This document shows, piece after piece, positions 27,180-36,649 of a stretch of DNA of 64,000 nucleotides (position 1 is its first letter; each line of letters starts with the position of its first letter). The stretch lies in contig JAIBCL010000010.1 of assembly GCA_019694165.1 (NCBI GenBank), forward strand, positions 1 to 64,000, read 5' to 3'. The stretch comes from Verrucomicrobiaceae bacterium. GTDB taxonomy: Bacteria > Verrucomicrobiota > Verrucomicrobiia > Verrucomicrobiales > Verrucomicrobiaceae. A program made the position numbers and the translations under genes. Under the pieces are notes generated by a model, which made no database searches, had not been told where the DNA came from, and saw only the letters and a list, made by a program, of their open reading frames with translations.

Positions 27180-28445
27180 ATGGACCGTTCTTCTTCGCAC
27201 TCCATGACTCTCGCTCGCCTCTCGTCCCTCCTGCTAGCTTCGGTGCTGGCAGCCACGTCCACCTTCGCTGCCGATGAACCACCGGCGCCGCCACCTCCAC
27301 CTGTGGCGTTCATTGATACCAGCTTCGAGAACGCCTCGCCGCTCTGGTATGAATTCGCCGGGGACAGCACGGTGATGGTGAATCTGCTTTATGATCACGA
27401 GCGCAACTCGCCGAACCGTGCGGCGGGTCATTTTCATTTCCGCATCCAGGCAGAGAAGGGAAAGAAGCTCACGCTGGATTTCAAGAACCTCGACAACGTG
27501 TGGAACGGCAAGCCCGGCTCGGTGGCGAAGGAGATCAAGCAAGTGGTCATCTCGCAGGATGGTAAAACGTGGACACCCGTGCCAACGGAGTCGCCGGAAG
27601 AAGGACGTGTGCGTGTGACGCTTGAGATGCCGGGCACGTCGCTCTTTGTCGCACGTGCGGAGCCGTATCGCGTGTCGGATTTGAATCGCTTCATGAGCGA
27701 GATCAAAACGAACCCGCTGGTGAAGATCAGCGCCATCGGCAAGACGGTGCAGGGGCGCGACATCGAGATCATTCGCGTGGGCAACGACGATGCGCCGAAC
27801 CATGTCTTCATTCGCGCACGCGCTCATGCTTGGGAGCCCGTAGGCAACTGGGTCACGGAAGGTCTCGTGCGTCGTCTGCTCAAAGGCGATGCGGAAGCGA
27901 AGCAGTTCCTCGCGCTCTACAACGTCTGCATCCTGCCGATGGCGAACAAAGACGGCGTCGAGCGTGGTGGCACGCGTTTCAACAGCCAGGGCTGGGATTT
28001 GAACCGCAAGTGGGACAAGCCCGCTGATCCGCTCTACTCGCCGGAGAATGCCGCGCTCGAGAAATGGCTGGAGAGCGAGATCAAAGCCGGGCGTCGTCCA
28101 ACCTTCGCGATGGACTTGCACAACGACGGCAACGGCATGTTGCACATCAGCCGGCCTGATATTCCCGACATTGAGGCCTATCTCGCGCGCATGGCGCATT
28201 TCGAGCAATGCCTGCGTGATCACACCTGGTTCACCGTTGGCTCCACGAAGCCCACGTTCCACAATCCGGGCACGCTCGGCGAAGGATGGTTCCAGCGCTT
28301 CGGCATCGATGCAGTCATCCTTGAGTTCAACTGCAACTACATCGAAGGCATCAAGGAGCCAGCGCTCGGCAAGCACTGGATGACCTTCGGCGAAGGCCTC
28401 GTGAAGGCCTTCGATGCTTACTTCGCCAAGGTCGGCAAAAAGTAG
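27180..28445 (+). CDS. Secreted M14-family zinc carboxypeptidase
   Basis: 421 residues from ATG 27180; an internal start at MTLARLSS keeps the same signal peptide (SLLLASVLAATSTFAA). Residues about 45-165 form a beta-sandwich N-domain typical of bacterial cytosolic-carboxypeptidase-like enzymes. The M14 domain follows: RAHAWEPVGNW gives the zinc HxxE, WDLNRKW supplies the substrate-binding Arg region, and FAMDLHND the third zinc His. A Glu in VILEFNCNYIEG near the C-terminus is the probable catalytic residue. It removes C-terminal residues from peptides outside the cell. Confidence 0.82.
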   Translation: MDRSSSHSMTLARLSSLLLASVLAATSTFAADEPPAPPPPPVAFIDTSFENASPLWYEFAGDSTVMVNLLYDHERNSPNRAAGHFHFRIQAEKGKKLTLDFKNLDNVWNGKPGSVAKEIKQVVISQDGKTWTPVPTESPEEGRVRVTLEMPGTSLFVARAEPYRVSDLNRFMSEIKTNPLVKISAIGKTVQGRDIEIIRVGNDDAPNHVFIRARAHAWEPVGNWVTEGLVRRLLKGDAEAKQFLALYNVCILPMANKDGVERGGTRFNSQGWDLNRKWDKPADPLYSPENAALEKWLESEIKAGRRPTFAMDLHNDGNGMLHISRPDIPDIEAYLARMAHFEQCLRDHTWFTVGSTKPTFHNPGTLGEGWFQRFGIDAVILEFNCNYIEGIKEPALGKHWMTFGEGLVKAFDAYFAKVGKK

Positions 28446-28485
28446 TCATGAGGTTCGCTTCGCGGCTTCGCAGCAGCTCGTGACC
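28445..28485. repeat. Second palindrome, after the carboxypeptidase stop codon
   Basis: Ends match the repeat at 27059-27081 (gtcatgag...cagctcgtgacc), with a longer centre (ttcgcttcgcggcttcgcag) that itself contains cgc/gcg pairs. It lies from the last base of the TAG stop of the M14 gene into the 74-base gap before the next gene. Confidence 0.45.
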
Positions 28486-28519
28486 ACAGCCAAAGCTCAA
28501 GACGTCTCGCATTTTACTC

Positions 28520-29329
28520 ATGAACCGTCGCACCTTTGTCTCATCGACTCTCGCTCTCAGCACATCGCTCGCTCTCGCGGATGATGTAAAACGTCCGGCC
28601 TTCCACGCCATCGCATGTGAGGGCACTTATCCCAGGCACCTCCAAGGATTCTGCACGAATGACCGCGACGCCATCTTCTGGTGCTTCACGACGACGCTGG
28701 TGAAGACGGACACCGAAGGCCGCGTGCTGAAGCAAGTGTCAGTTGCGAGTCATCACGGTGATCTGTGTTACAAAGATGGTCGCGTCTATGTCGCGGTGAA
28801 CCTCGGCAAGTTCAATGAACCTGCGGGCAAAGAAGATTCGTGGGTGTATGTCTATGACGCGGAGACGCTCGCGGAGGTCGCGCGGCACCAGGTGCCGGAA
28901 CTCGTGCATGGCGCGGGCGGCATGGCGTATCACGATGGCAAGTTCATCATCATCGGCGGCCTGCCGCCCGGCGTGAACGAGAACTACGTCTATGAATACG
29001 ACGAGACCTTCCGCTTCCAGAAGCGCCACGTGCTCGCCAGCGGTTACACGCTCATGGGCATTCAGACCGTGACGCACGCCGATGGCGCGTGGTGGTTCGG
29101 CTGCTATGGCAAGCCCGCTGTGCTGCTGCGTTCGGATGAGAAGTTCCAGTTCACTGGCAAATGGGAGTTCAATGCTTCCGTTGGCATCGCGCCGATCAGC
29201 GGTGGTCGTTTTCTCATCGCGCAGAACACTTCGGTAAAGGGCGCGGATGGCAAAACCAATAGCAACACGGCCCGGGTGGTCGTGGCCCGCCCTGATGAGA
29301 AAGCCGGCCTTGTGATCGAAAAGCCCTGA
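28520..29329 (+). CDS. Exported propeller-like protein, copy 1
   Basis: 269 residues, signal or Tat-like start MNRRTFVSSTLALSTSLALADD. The body has repeated short blades (HLQGF, LVKTDTEGRV, HHGDLCYKDGRVYVAVN, YVYDAETLAEV, MAYHDGKFIIIGG) of the type seen in beta-propellers. The gene at 29363-30133, pointing toward it, has the same blades in the same order, so the two are paralogues. No catalytic motif is seen. Cellular role is unknown; neighbours suggest extracellular substrate binding. Confidence 0.6.
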   Translation: MNRRTFVSSTLALSTSLALADDVKRPAFHAIACEGTYPRHLQGFCTNDRDAIFWCFTTTLVKTDTEGRVLKQVSVASHHGDLCYKDGRVYVAVNLGKFNEPAGKEDSWVYVYDAETLAEVARHQVPELVHGAGGMAYHDGKFIIIGGLPPGVNENYVYEYDETFRFQKRHVLASGYTLMGIQTVTHADGAWWFGCYGKPAVLLRSDEKFQFTGKWEFNASVGIAPISGGRFLIAQNTSVKGADGKTNSNTARVVVARPDEKAGLVIEKP

Positions 29330-29362
29330 GCGCTCTACCACCGGTTACAGGCTATCGTGAGC

Positions 29363-30133
29363 CTACTTCTCCATCACGAGTCGCCCCTCTTTCAGAATCG
29401 CTGGGGCAGCGGATGCGGTCCATTTGCCGTTCTCCTTTTTGATGTTTCTCGCCACCATCAGCCGGGGTTCACCACCGGGACCTTTCGGCAGGGCAAAGGC
29501 ACCGACGGAGATGTCCACTTCATGGTGGGTGAGCAGTTTGAGGTCGGGAGCGCACTGGTAGGTCCGCTCTTTGCTGTAGGTGCCGAGCCAGAAGTTTCCG
29601 TGGGCAAAGGTGAGGGTCTGGATGCCATAGGTTGTTAGGCCGGGAACCTTGATCTTCTCGACGGCAACGAAGTCGGGCGTGAACTTGTGCACCCAGTTGA
29701 ACGGCTGCGTGCTGTCCTTGGGCTTGCCCTCTCCGACATAGAAGAAGCCGTTCGCATAGGTGATGCCGTCGATTCCATCTTCGAAGGAGAAGTTGATCGG
29801 AAACTCCCCGGCAGGCTGGAGGTTCTCACACGAATAGACGTTGATAAAGACGCCGCGTCTTTCCTTCGTCCGGTTCTGCGTCGCGACATAGACCTTGCCG
29901 TCATGAACGCAGCAATCGCCGTGATGCGGATCGACCGCTCGCTCGGCCACGACACGTCCAGTGAAGTCTGTCTTCACGAGGTTCGTGAACATCGACCAGT
30001 AAATGAACTTGCCATCGGAGTCGAATCCCTGGAGATGCCCGCTGGCCTCGCCCTGGCAGATGATGGACTCCGTCGCGATGCTGGGCATGGTGCCGATCAC
30101 GAACGCGAGAAGAGTTGGAAGAAGGAACTTCAT
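29363..30133 (-). CDS. Exported propeller-like protein, copy 2 (convergent paralogue)
   Basis: 256 residues with signal peptide MKFLLPTLLAFVIGTMPSIATE. Blades GHLQGF, TNLVKTDFTGRVV, HHGDCCVHDGKVYVATQN, YSCENLQPAGEF and ITYANGFFYVGEG align with those of 28520-29329. It is convergent with that gene (33 bases between stops), and downstream on the same strand of the two ceramidase-like genes. An inverted-repeat segment (30140-30210) lies just upstream of its start, where its promoter or ribosome-binding region would be. Confidence 0.6.
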   Translation of the reverse strand: MKFLLPTLLAFVIGTMPSIATESIICQGEASGHLQGFDSDGKFIYWSMFTNLVKTDFTGRVVAERAVDPHHGDCCVHDGKVYVATQNRTKERRGVFINVYSCENLQPAGEFPINFSFEDGIDGITYANGFFYVGEGKPKDSTQPFNWVHKFTPDFVAVEKIKVPGLTTYGIQTLTFAHGNFWLGTYSKERTYQCAPDLKLLTHHEVDISVGAFALPKGPGGEPRLMVARNIKKENGKWTASAAPAILKEGRLVMEK

Positions 30134-30139
30134 AGGCTG

Positions 30140-30210
30140 TAGAATGACGGCAGTAGAACCGAAATACAGAATGAGGGCAGCATTGCAGTTATTCTACTGC
30201 CCCCATTCTA
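30140..30210. repeat. Inverted repeat of tagaatg.cggcagtagaa type, no gene inside
   Basis: The arm at 30140-30158 and the reverse complement of 30192-30210 agree at 17 of 19 positions, with a further partial unit (cagaatgagggcag) between. The reiterated cagtaga units recall the arms of the four-helix-bundle element at 8219-8735, but only 33 bases separate the arms. It fills the gap between two same-strand genes (29363-30133 and 30226-31665). Confidence 0.5.
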
Positions 30211-30225
30211 CTGCCTAATTTTTCA

Positions 30226-31665
30226 TCACGGCGCGGCTCGCAGGCCTTGCAGCAGCTCCAAAGCCTTCGCGGTGATTTTGACCGAGGCCTCACGCTCGAC
30301 GCGATTGGTGCCGAGCCAGGTTTCATAGCCTCCGAGGTCGTGCTGTGTTGGCGTGGGGAGATAGCCGTTGGCACCGTTGGCAAGTTCGATGGTGAAGGTG
30401 TCTTTGAAGGGGCTCTTCGCTTTGATTTCAAGGCCGGTCTCAGTGAAGACCTCGAAGGGGATGGACGCGATGCCGAGATCGCCGATGCGGAAGGCTTGGA
30501 TGAAGGCTTGGATCGTGTCGGACTGCGCTCTCTTCGCTTCCATCACACGCTCGGCGTAAGGTTGCTCCAGGCGATGCACGGGCGTGGCATCCTTGGGTTT
30601 GGCGAGCACGCCTTCAGCCCATTTCATTTGTTCCGGCGTGGGACGACGCGCAGCAAGTTCCAGATCGCTGGCTGCGGCACTCAGCGGCACCCAATCTTGA
30701 TGCTGAAGACTCTTGTGAACGCGCAGCACCTCTTGCGCGAGGTCGTTGGCGACGATGGCAATCTTCTCATACGGCTTGTAGGTCTTGGCTTTGGTTTTGC
30801 CGCTGTAGTCGTTGCTGTTCACATCACCGCAGGGGCCGTTGGGCAGGAGGCCCACGCACGGCGCACCGAGGGATTGCTCAATGCGGCGGCAGAACTCGCC
30901 GAAGTAATCTGCTGACAAGTCCTCACGGCCCACGCCGCCAACATAGTGAAGCCAGTAGTTCGCCATGAGCGCGATCTGACGTCCATCGGTGGCCTGCAGC
31001 GAGAGGCAATACACCTCGGGATTCGTCGGGCCAGCGGGACCCGCCAGACGTGGAATGAGCGTGCTGCTCGGATTCATCACGGCGCGATCTTCGCCGCCGA
31101 ACGGATTCGGATTCGTGACACCCTCCTTCAATATCCAGCGTCGATTGCCAAGCCACTGCGGCAGTTTGCCTGTGCCCCAGGCGATGCGCGCAGGCTCGAG
31201 ATTGTTCAGCGCGCGCTTCACGCCATCCACCACGCGCGAGATAACGAGTGTGCGATAGTCGAAGCCCACACCTTTGTCCGTGATGGCCGACACGCTGGAG
31301 TGCGTGTGCGTGGAGGAGAACATCATGTGCGAGGCCGGGATGCCCGTGTCCGTCTCCAGTTTCTTCTTGGCCTCGTCCCAAACATCGCGGGCGAGATGAA
31401 GATTGTCCGCCACGGCAAAGACGAGCTTGGTCTTGCCATCATCGAGAGCGAGACAGCGCACATGCAGCTCATCGTGAACATGCTTCGAGACCGGCTGCGG
31501 TGCGAAGTTGCCCACGATCGTCATGCCCAGCGGCGGCGTGATGTTGCTGGTCGCCGCGCCTGCTTTGAAAATCTTCTCCTGCGCGATGGAGCCAAGCGGC
31601 ACTGCGAGCGCGGCAAGAGTGATGGCGATGAGGTGGCGACGATGGAGGTGCTTTAGCAGGTTCAT
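30226..31665 (-). CDS. Secreted neutral/alkaline-ceramidase-family protein, copy 1
   Basis: 479 residues, signal peptide about residues 1-28 (LIAITLAALAVPLGSIAQ). The ceramidase N-terminal domain start, AGAATSNITPPLGM, and the zinc-binding HTHSSV within a SSTHTH segment are clear, as is a later NGPCGDVNSNDYSG. True neutral ceramidases have a nucleophile Ser in a G(D/N)xSPN motif; here the aligned residue appears to be Asn, so ceramide cleavage is doubtful. Many planctomycete and verrucomicrobial genomes carry such homologues of unknown substrate. It is downstream of, and paralogous to, 31764-33221. Confidence 0.72.
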   Translation of the reverse strand: MNLLKHLHRRHLIAITLAALAVPLGSIAQEKIFKAGAATSNITPPLGMTIVGNFAPQPVSKHVHDELHVRCLALDDGKTKLVFAVADNLHLARDVWDEAKKKLETDTGIPASHMMFSSTHTHSSVSAITDKGVGFDYRTLVISRVVDGVKRALNNLEPARIAWGTGKLPQWLGNRRWILKEGVTNPNPFGGEDRAVMNPSSTLIPRLAGPAGPTNPEVYCLSLQATDGRQIALMANYWLHYVGGVGREDLSADYFGEFCRRIEQSLGAPCVGLLPNGPCGDVNSNDYSGKTKAKTYKPYEKIAIVANDLAQEVLRVHKSLQHQDWVPLSAAASDLELAARRPTPEQMKWAEGVLAKPKDATPVHRLEQPYAERVMEAKRAQSDTIQAFIQAFRIGDLGIASIPFEVFTETGLEIKAKSPFKDTFTIELANGANGYLPTPTQHDLGGYETWLGTNRVEREASVKITAKALELLQGLRAAP

Positions 31666-31763
31666 AAAATGCGGAAGCTGGTGGGTTGGGTTGGGGTGGC
31701 TCTCGACTCACGGGAAGTCTTCTTTGGTGAAGACTACCGCCGAGAGGTGAGCGACTGGCGAGT

Positions 31764-33221
31764 TCACTTCTTGGCCTCGGTCGGTGTGGGCGCTGGCCAC
31801 AGATCGTTGAAGGCTTTCACGGTTTCTTCGACGAGTGCTTGACCACCTTCGGGTCCTACGCGGCTGCTTTGGATGATGGCGCTGTAGCTGCCTCCGGCCA
31901 CGGCTCGTGGCGTGGGGAGATAGCCACCTGAGCCCGTGAGCTGGATGAGGAATGTCTGCACGGCTGGGCTTCGAGCCTTCATCTGCACGCCGTAGTCGGT
32001 GAAGAGTTCGAACTCGTTCGTAGCGATGGCGACATCGCCGAGGCGCAGGGTGTGGAGTTCCATCTGGAAGACGCCGGAGGTTCCGGCCTTCTCGGCTTCG
32101 TAGCGATCCACCACGCCTTTGTTCCAAAGATACTTCCACTGCTCCTTCTCGTCGTCTTTGTATTGCTCGACGGCCTTTTGCGCATCAGCCAATTCCTTTT
32201 CGGTCACCTTGCGCCAGGGCAGATCAATCTTCTTCGTGTGATGCTGAAACAATGCGCCACTCACTGGCTCGAGCTTGGCACCCTCATAGGCTTCCTCCCA
32301 TCCGCGAACAACACGACGAGCGACTTCTTCGAGTCGTGTGAGTCCACGCAGACGGCGCATGCGCTCGTCGGCCGCTTTGTCATACATTGGGCGCGGCACT
32401 TGATCGCCACCTGCGCCGGTCCAGGCGAGGATGTGCAAGTCTTTGCCATAGCGTTCGCGCAACTGACGGCGCGCAGAATCCCAGAAGTCAGCATGGATCA
32501 CTTTGAGTCCCTCCACTTCCTGCGATGGACAAGGGACGTTCACTGCCGTGGCGATAAGCGTGTCGTTTTGATCCCAGAAGAACAGCACATTCAGATTGTG
32601 ATCCTCGTAACCTTCGATGCCACGAAACTCCGGCACGTTCGTGGGGCCATACATCTTGGCGGTGCCATCGGAGTATGTCGCGCGGCGATTCTGCGCGATG
32701 ACAGCCTGTCCCTGCCCCCAGCCTGCTTTGCCTGTCTTGCGACTGGTCCAGCTCTGCGCCGCAGCCTCCACGATCTTGTCCACCAGGAACTCGGTGTATT
32801 GCATCGGCAGCATGACATTCTTGCCGAGCAAATTGTAGCGATCTCCCTTCATCGTCACCGGCGCGGTGTGCGTGTGCGTGGCGTTGAGAACGAGTTTGTT
32901 CAGATCAAAACCGGGCAACTTGTCCTTCGCTTTCTCGCGCACCATTTCGATGAGTCCCTGACGAATGCCCACGAGGTCACACGAGATCATGATGGCCTGA
33001 TCCAGCGACTGATCTCCCTCGCGTGATTCAAGTGCGAGTGCCGTGGCATAGATCTGTGTCTCGGCCTTCTCCGAGATGCGCACATGCATCTGTCCATCCA
33101 GTGCCACCGGGCGGTCCGGCGTGATGTTGATCGTCGCTGCGCCCACATGAAGATCGGAGGCAGAAGCGAGGCTGGCAGATGTGACAATGAGCAGCGAGAG
33201 CAAGAGGTGGCGCATTGTCAT
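31764..33221 (-). CDS. Secreted neutral/alkaline-ceramidase-family protein, copy 2
   Basis: 485 residues with a signal peptide (LLLSLLIVTSASLASASD). It begins GAATINITPDRPVALDG, has LNATHTHTAPV (zinc HxH), and the segment GAGGDQVPRP at the place of the ceramidase nucleophile motif, with no Ser. The C-terminal part repeats the FTDYG(V)QMKA-type region seen in copy 1 (FTETGLEIKA). Same strand as copy 1 with a 98-base gap, so they could be co-transcribed. The divergent esterase gene 33353 begins 131 bases away, and the two share an intergenic promoter region. Confidence 0.72.
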   Translation of the reverse strand: MTMRHLLLSLLIVTSASLASASDLHVGAATINITPDRPVALDGQMHVRISEKAETQIYATALALESREGDQSLDQAIMISCDLVGIRQGLIEMVREKAKDKLPGFDLNKLVLNATHTHTAPVTMKGDRYNLLGKNVMLPMQYTEFLVDKIVEAAAQSWTSRKTGKAGWGQGQAVIAQNRRATYSDGTAKMYGPTNVPEFRGIEGYEDHNLNVLFFWDQNDTLIATAVNVPCPSQEVEGLKVIHADFWDSARRQLRERYGKDLHILAWTGAGGDQVPRPMYDKAADERMRRLRGLTRLEEVARRVVRGWEEAYEGAKLEPVSGALFQHHTKKIDLPWRKVTEKELADAQKAVEQYKDDEKEQWKYLWNKGVVDRYEAEKAGTSGVFQMELHTLRLGDVAIATNEFELFTDYGVQMKARSPAVQTFLIQLTGSGGYLPTPRAVAGGSYSAIIQSSRVGPEGGQALVEETVKAFNDLWPAPTPTEAKK

Positions 33222-33352
33222 AATACATCACAGGTCCATCGACCTTATCTGAGTGGTGCTCTCGAAACGACAACGCCACGCTCCATGAACCGCGAAAACC
33301 CGGCGACAATCCGCGTAGATTATCGAGCCGTCTCACGACCCACCCATCACTC

Positions 33353-34576
33353 ATGACTTCCCCAGCAATCTTTCCGACCTTACGCACTCGACGTGCTTTC
33401 ATCACCACATCAGGCACCGCGCTGATGACGGGCTTGTTTGGCCATTCCAGCTTCGGAGCCGAGGAGAAGCCAGCACCCAATCTGCCCAAGGGCTGGCATT
33501 TGCGCATGGGCAATGCTCAAACACCAGAAGAAGCCATCGCAGAGTTGGAATCCTTCAAAAAGGCCACGCCTGATCTGGCGAGCTGGGAGAAGCGCAAGGC
33601 GGCCATCCGCCAAGGCATCCTCGAAGGCGCACGGCTGGCGAATCCGCCGGAGAAGCCGCCGCTTGATCCGGTGTATTCCAACAAGCGAACCTATGAAGGC
33701 TACACGGCGGAGAGCGTGTATATCCGCAGCTGGCCCGGCTTCTATATCACCGGCACGCTGTATCGGCCTACTGGAATGAAAGGGCCGTATGCAGGCATCG
33801 TGTCTGCACATGGTCATGGCGGGCGCTTTTTGCCATCACGCCAGACTCGCTGTGCGGTGCTGGCACGCATGGGCGCGGTCGTTTTCCACTATGACATGGT
33901 GGGCTATGGCGACACCAAGAAGGCCGGCTGGGAGCACAGCAAGGTGCCGGAGATCCAGCGCTTGATCATGTGGAACTGTATCCGTGCTCTGGACTTCGTT
34001 TCGTCCATTGAAGACGTCGATCCCAAGCTCATCGGCATGACCGGCACCTCCGGCGGTGCCACGCAGACTTTCCTCACGTCAGCTTTGGATGAACGCATCG
34101 CGATGGCGGTGCCGTGCTGTCAGGTGTCCGCGCATTTCTTTGGCGGCTGTCCGTGTGAAAGCGGCATGCCGATTCACTGGGGGCCGAATCACAAGACCAA
34201 CAACGCCGAGATCGCCGCCATGACCGCGCCACGTCCGCTGCTGGTCATTTCCGATGGAGCCGACTATACCAAGAACACGCCGCAGGTTGAGTTCCCCTAC
34301 ATCCAGCACATCTACAGCCTTTACGGCGCTACGGACAAAGTGGCGAACGCGCATTTTTCGATGGAAGGGCATGACTTTGGACCGAGCAAGCGTCTCGCAG
34401 CCTATCCGTTCTTCATCCGTCATCTCGGACTCAACAGCTTGCAAGTGTGGGCCAAGGAAGAGCAAATCAACGAGACCTTCGCCAAGGTCGAAGCCGAAGA
34501 AGAGATGCTCGTCTTCAATGACAAGAACCCTTGGCCGAAGGATGCCGTGGCACCCAACACACCGCTGCCATTCTAA
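33353..34576 (+). CDS. Tat-exported alpha/beta-hydrolase, acetyl-xylan-esterase-like
   Basis: 407 residues. N-terminal [19 protein letters not shown] is a Tat-type signal. The hydrolase core shows [26 protein letters not shown] (oxyanion region), the nucleophile elbow [18 protein letters not shown] (Asp region) and EGHDFGPS (catalytic His). It is related in layout to the esterase 25089-27059 but only one hydrolase unit long. Its TAA stop shares a base with the start of the next gene (TAATG), so translation is coupled. Confidence 0.75.
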   Translation: MTSPAIFPTLRTRRAFITTSGTALMTGLFGHSSFGAEEKPAPNLPKGWHLRMGNAQTPEEAIAELESFKKATPDLASWEKRKAAIRQGILEGARLANPPEKPPLDPVYSNKRTYEGYTAESVYIRSWPGFYITGTLYRPTGMKGPYAGIVSAHGHGGRFLPSRQTRCAVLARMGAVVFHYDMVGYGDTKKAGWEHSKVPEIQRLIMWNCIRALDFVSSIEDVDPKLIGMTGTSGGATQTFLTSALDERIAMAVPCCQVSAHFFGGCPCESGMPIHWGPNHKTNNAEIAAMTAPRPLLVISDGADYTKNTPQVEFPYIQHIYSLYGATDKVANAHFSMEGHDFGPSKRLAAYPFFIRHLGLNSLQVWAKEEQINETFAKVEAEEEMLVFNDKNPWPKDAVAPNTPLPF

Positions 34577-36597
34577 TGAGGCTCTTTTTCACCCGAATCA
34601 TCGTCGCCGCTTGTTTGAGCGGGTTTGCTCATGCTGAAGTCACTCGCATTGAGATCACCGAGCGCTCGACGTTTGCTGATGGCAAGGTCTTTGGCCCCTC
34701 GGGTGCCTATGAACGCCTCAAAGGCCGGATGTTCATCGAGACCGATCCTGTAAACAAAGCCAACGAACGCATCTGCGACCTCCAGCTTGCGCCAGTCAAT
34801 GCGCGCGGGAAGGTCGAGAGCTGGACCGATTTTTTTCTGCTGAAACCAGTCGATGCCACCAAGGGCAACGGTGTGCTGCTCTACGACGTGAACAATCGCG
34901 GCAACATGCTCGCGCTTTGGACCTTCAACGATGGCGAGCGCACGAATGATCCGAAGACAGCGGCACATGCAGGGCATGGCTTTCTCATGAAGCACGGCTT
35001 CTCCGTGCTGTGGTGCGGCTGGAATGGGGAGGTGCAGGCGGATGAAACGCAGCGCCTGCTGTGCGGTCTGCCCATCGCGACGGAGAACGGCAAGATGATC
35101 GCCGGCAAAGCGCATCTGGAGATCACCAGCACGGAAAAAGTCTTCAGCCGTGCCTTCTCGTGGAGCCCGTGGGGCATCGGCGCGGCGTTTCCATCCGTGA
35201 GTCTCGACAACGCCGACGCCACGCTCACGATGCGGCCGCATCGCGGAGCAGAAGGCATTGAGGTGCCGCGTGCGGAGTGGGCGTTTGGGCGTTGGGAGAA
35301 TGACAAACTCATTCCCGATGCCACGCATGTCTATGTGAAGGCGGGTTTGCGCCCCGGCTGGCTCTACGACCTCGTCTACACGGCGAAAGAGCCGCGCGTG
35401 ACCGGTCTCGGCCTCACCGCGATGCGCGACTGCGTGGCGTTCTTTCGTCATGGCGATGCCAAAACGAATCCGCTGGCCGGTGCGGTGCAAAATGCCTGCG
35501 TCTTCGGCATCTCGCAGTCCGGCCGCGTCATTCATCACTTCCTCTATGAATGCCTGAATGGCGATGAGCAGGGCCGCATCGTCTTCGACGGCGCTTTGAT
35601 CCACGTCGCGGGCTCGGGCAAGGGCATGTTCAACCATCGCTTCCGCATGAGCACGGAGTATGGCACGCAGCACGAGGGCCATCTTTCCGGCAGCGAGTTC
35701 TTCCCGCTCGCTCCGCTGCCGCAAACCGATCCCGCCACGGGCGAATCCGGCGACTCGCTCGCTCGTTCACGGAAGTCGGGCCACACGCCGCGCATCCTCT
35801 TCACGCAAACCTCCACCGAATACTGGAGCCGCGCCGCCTCGCTGCTGCACACGGATGTGGAAGGACAAACCGACCTCGCCCTGCCCGACGACGTGCGTGT
35901 ATATCTCGTGGCCGGTGCGCAGCATCTCGGCAAGAGCGAGGGCACGCCCGGCATCTGCCAGCAACCGCGCAACACGCTCGATGATCGCGGCCCCGTGTTG
36001 CGCGCGATGCTCACGCATCTCGTCGAGTGGGTGCAGCATGACAAAGCACCTCCACCAAGCCGTCATCCGCGTCTCGCCGATCAAACGCTGGTGACCTTGG
36101 ACGCATGGAAATCGCAGTTCCCCAAGATTCCGGGCCTCAACCTGCCCACCCATGCCTACCAGCCGCCACGACTCGATTTCGGACCGCGCTTCCAAAGCGA
36201 AGGCATCGCCGACATCATCCCGCCAAAGGCTGGCAAGCCCTTCCATACTCTCCTGCCCACCGTGAACGCCGACGGCAATGAAACCAGCGGCATCGTGCTC
36301 CCCGAAGTCGCCGTGCCCCTCGGCACCTACACCGGCTGGAACCTCCGCTCGTCGAAGGTCGGTGCCGAAACGATGCTCTCGCCGCTGGATGGCATGTTCG
36401 TTCCGTTCGCGAAGACTAAAGCCGAACGCGAGAAGACCGGCGATCCGCGTCTCTCTCTCGAAGAACGCTATCCAACGCAGGCCGAGTATCTCTCGCGCCT
36501 CACCAATGCCGCGAAGAAACTCCAGGCCGAGGGTTTCCTGCTCGATGAGGATGTGAGGCGGATCACGGAACGTGCTACATCAGTCAGGCTGAATTGA
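34576..36597 (+). CDS. Secreted alpha/beta-hydrolase domain protein (Abhydrolase_10-like)
   Basis: 673 residues from ATG 34576, coupled to the esterase before it. Signal peptide ends about residue 21 (GFAHAEV). The start, TRIEITERSTFADGKVFG, GAYERLKGR and YDVNNRGN are typical of the large Abhydrolase_10 (PF20091) family. The nucleophile is the Ser in GISQSGR, and VAGAQHLG may hold the His. Members of this family are exported and uncharacterised. The gene continues a four-gene run with the oxidoreductase 36650 and GNAT 38060, so it probably acts in the same substrate's breakdown. Confidence 0.75.
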   Translation: MRLFFTRIIVAACLSGFAHAEVTRIEITERSTFADGKVFGPSGAYERLKGRMFIETDPVNKANERICDLQLAPVNARGKVESWTDFFLLKPVDATKGNGVLLYDVNNRGNMLALWTFNDGERTNDPKTAAHAGHGFLMKHGFSVLWCGWNGEVQADETQRLLCGLPIATENGKMIAGKAHLEITSTEKVFSRAFSWSPWGIGAAFPSVSLDNADATLTMRPHRGAEGIEVPRAEWAFGRWENDKLIPDATHVYVKAGLRPGWLYDLVYTAKEPRVTGLGLTAMRDCVAFFRHGDAKTNPLAGAVQNACVFGISQSGRVIHHFLYECLNGDEQGRIVFDGALIHVAGSGKGMFNHRFRMSTEYGTQHEGHLSGSEFFPLAPLPQTDPATGESGDSLARSRKSGHTPRILFTQTSTEYWSRAASLLHTDVEGQTDLALPDDVRVYLVAGAQHLGKSEGTPGICQQPRNTLDDRGPVLRAMLTHLVEWVQHDKAPPPSRHPRLADQTLVTLDAWKSQFPKIPGLNLPTHAYQPPRLDFGPRFQSEGIADIIPPKAGKPFHTLLPTVNADGNETSGIVLPEVAVPLGTYTGWNLRSSKVGAETMLSPLDGMFVPFAKTKAEREKTGDPRLSLEERYPTQAEYLSRLTNAAKKLQAEGFLLDEDVRRITERATSVRLN

Positions 36598-36649
36598 ATC
36601 AGGGGCGATTCAAAGATCACTGACAGGGGCGACGTATCGTGTTCCTCAC

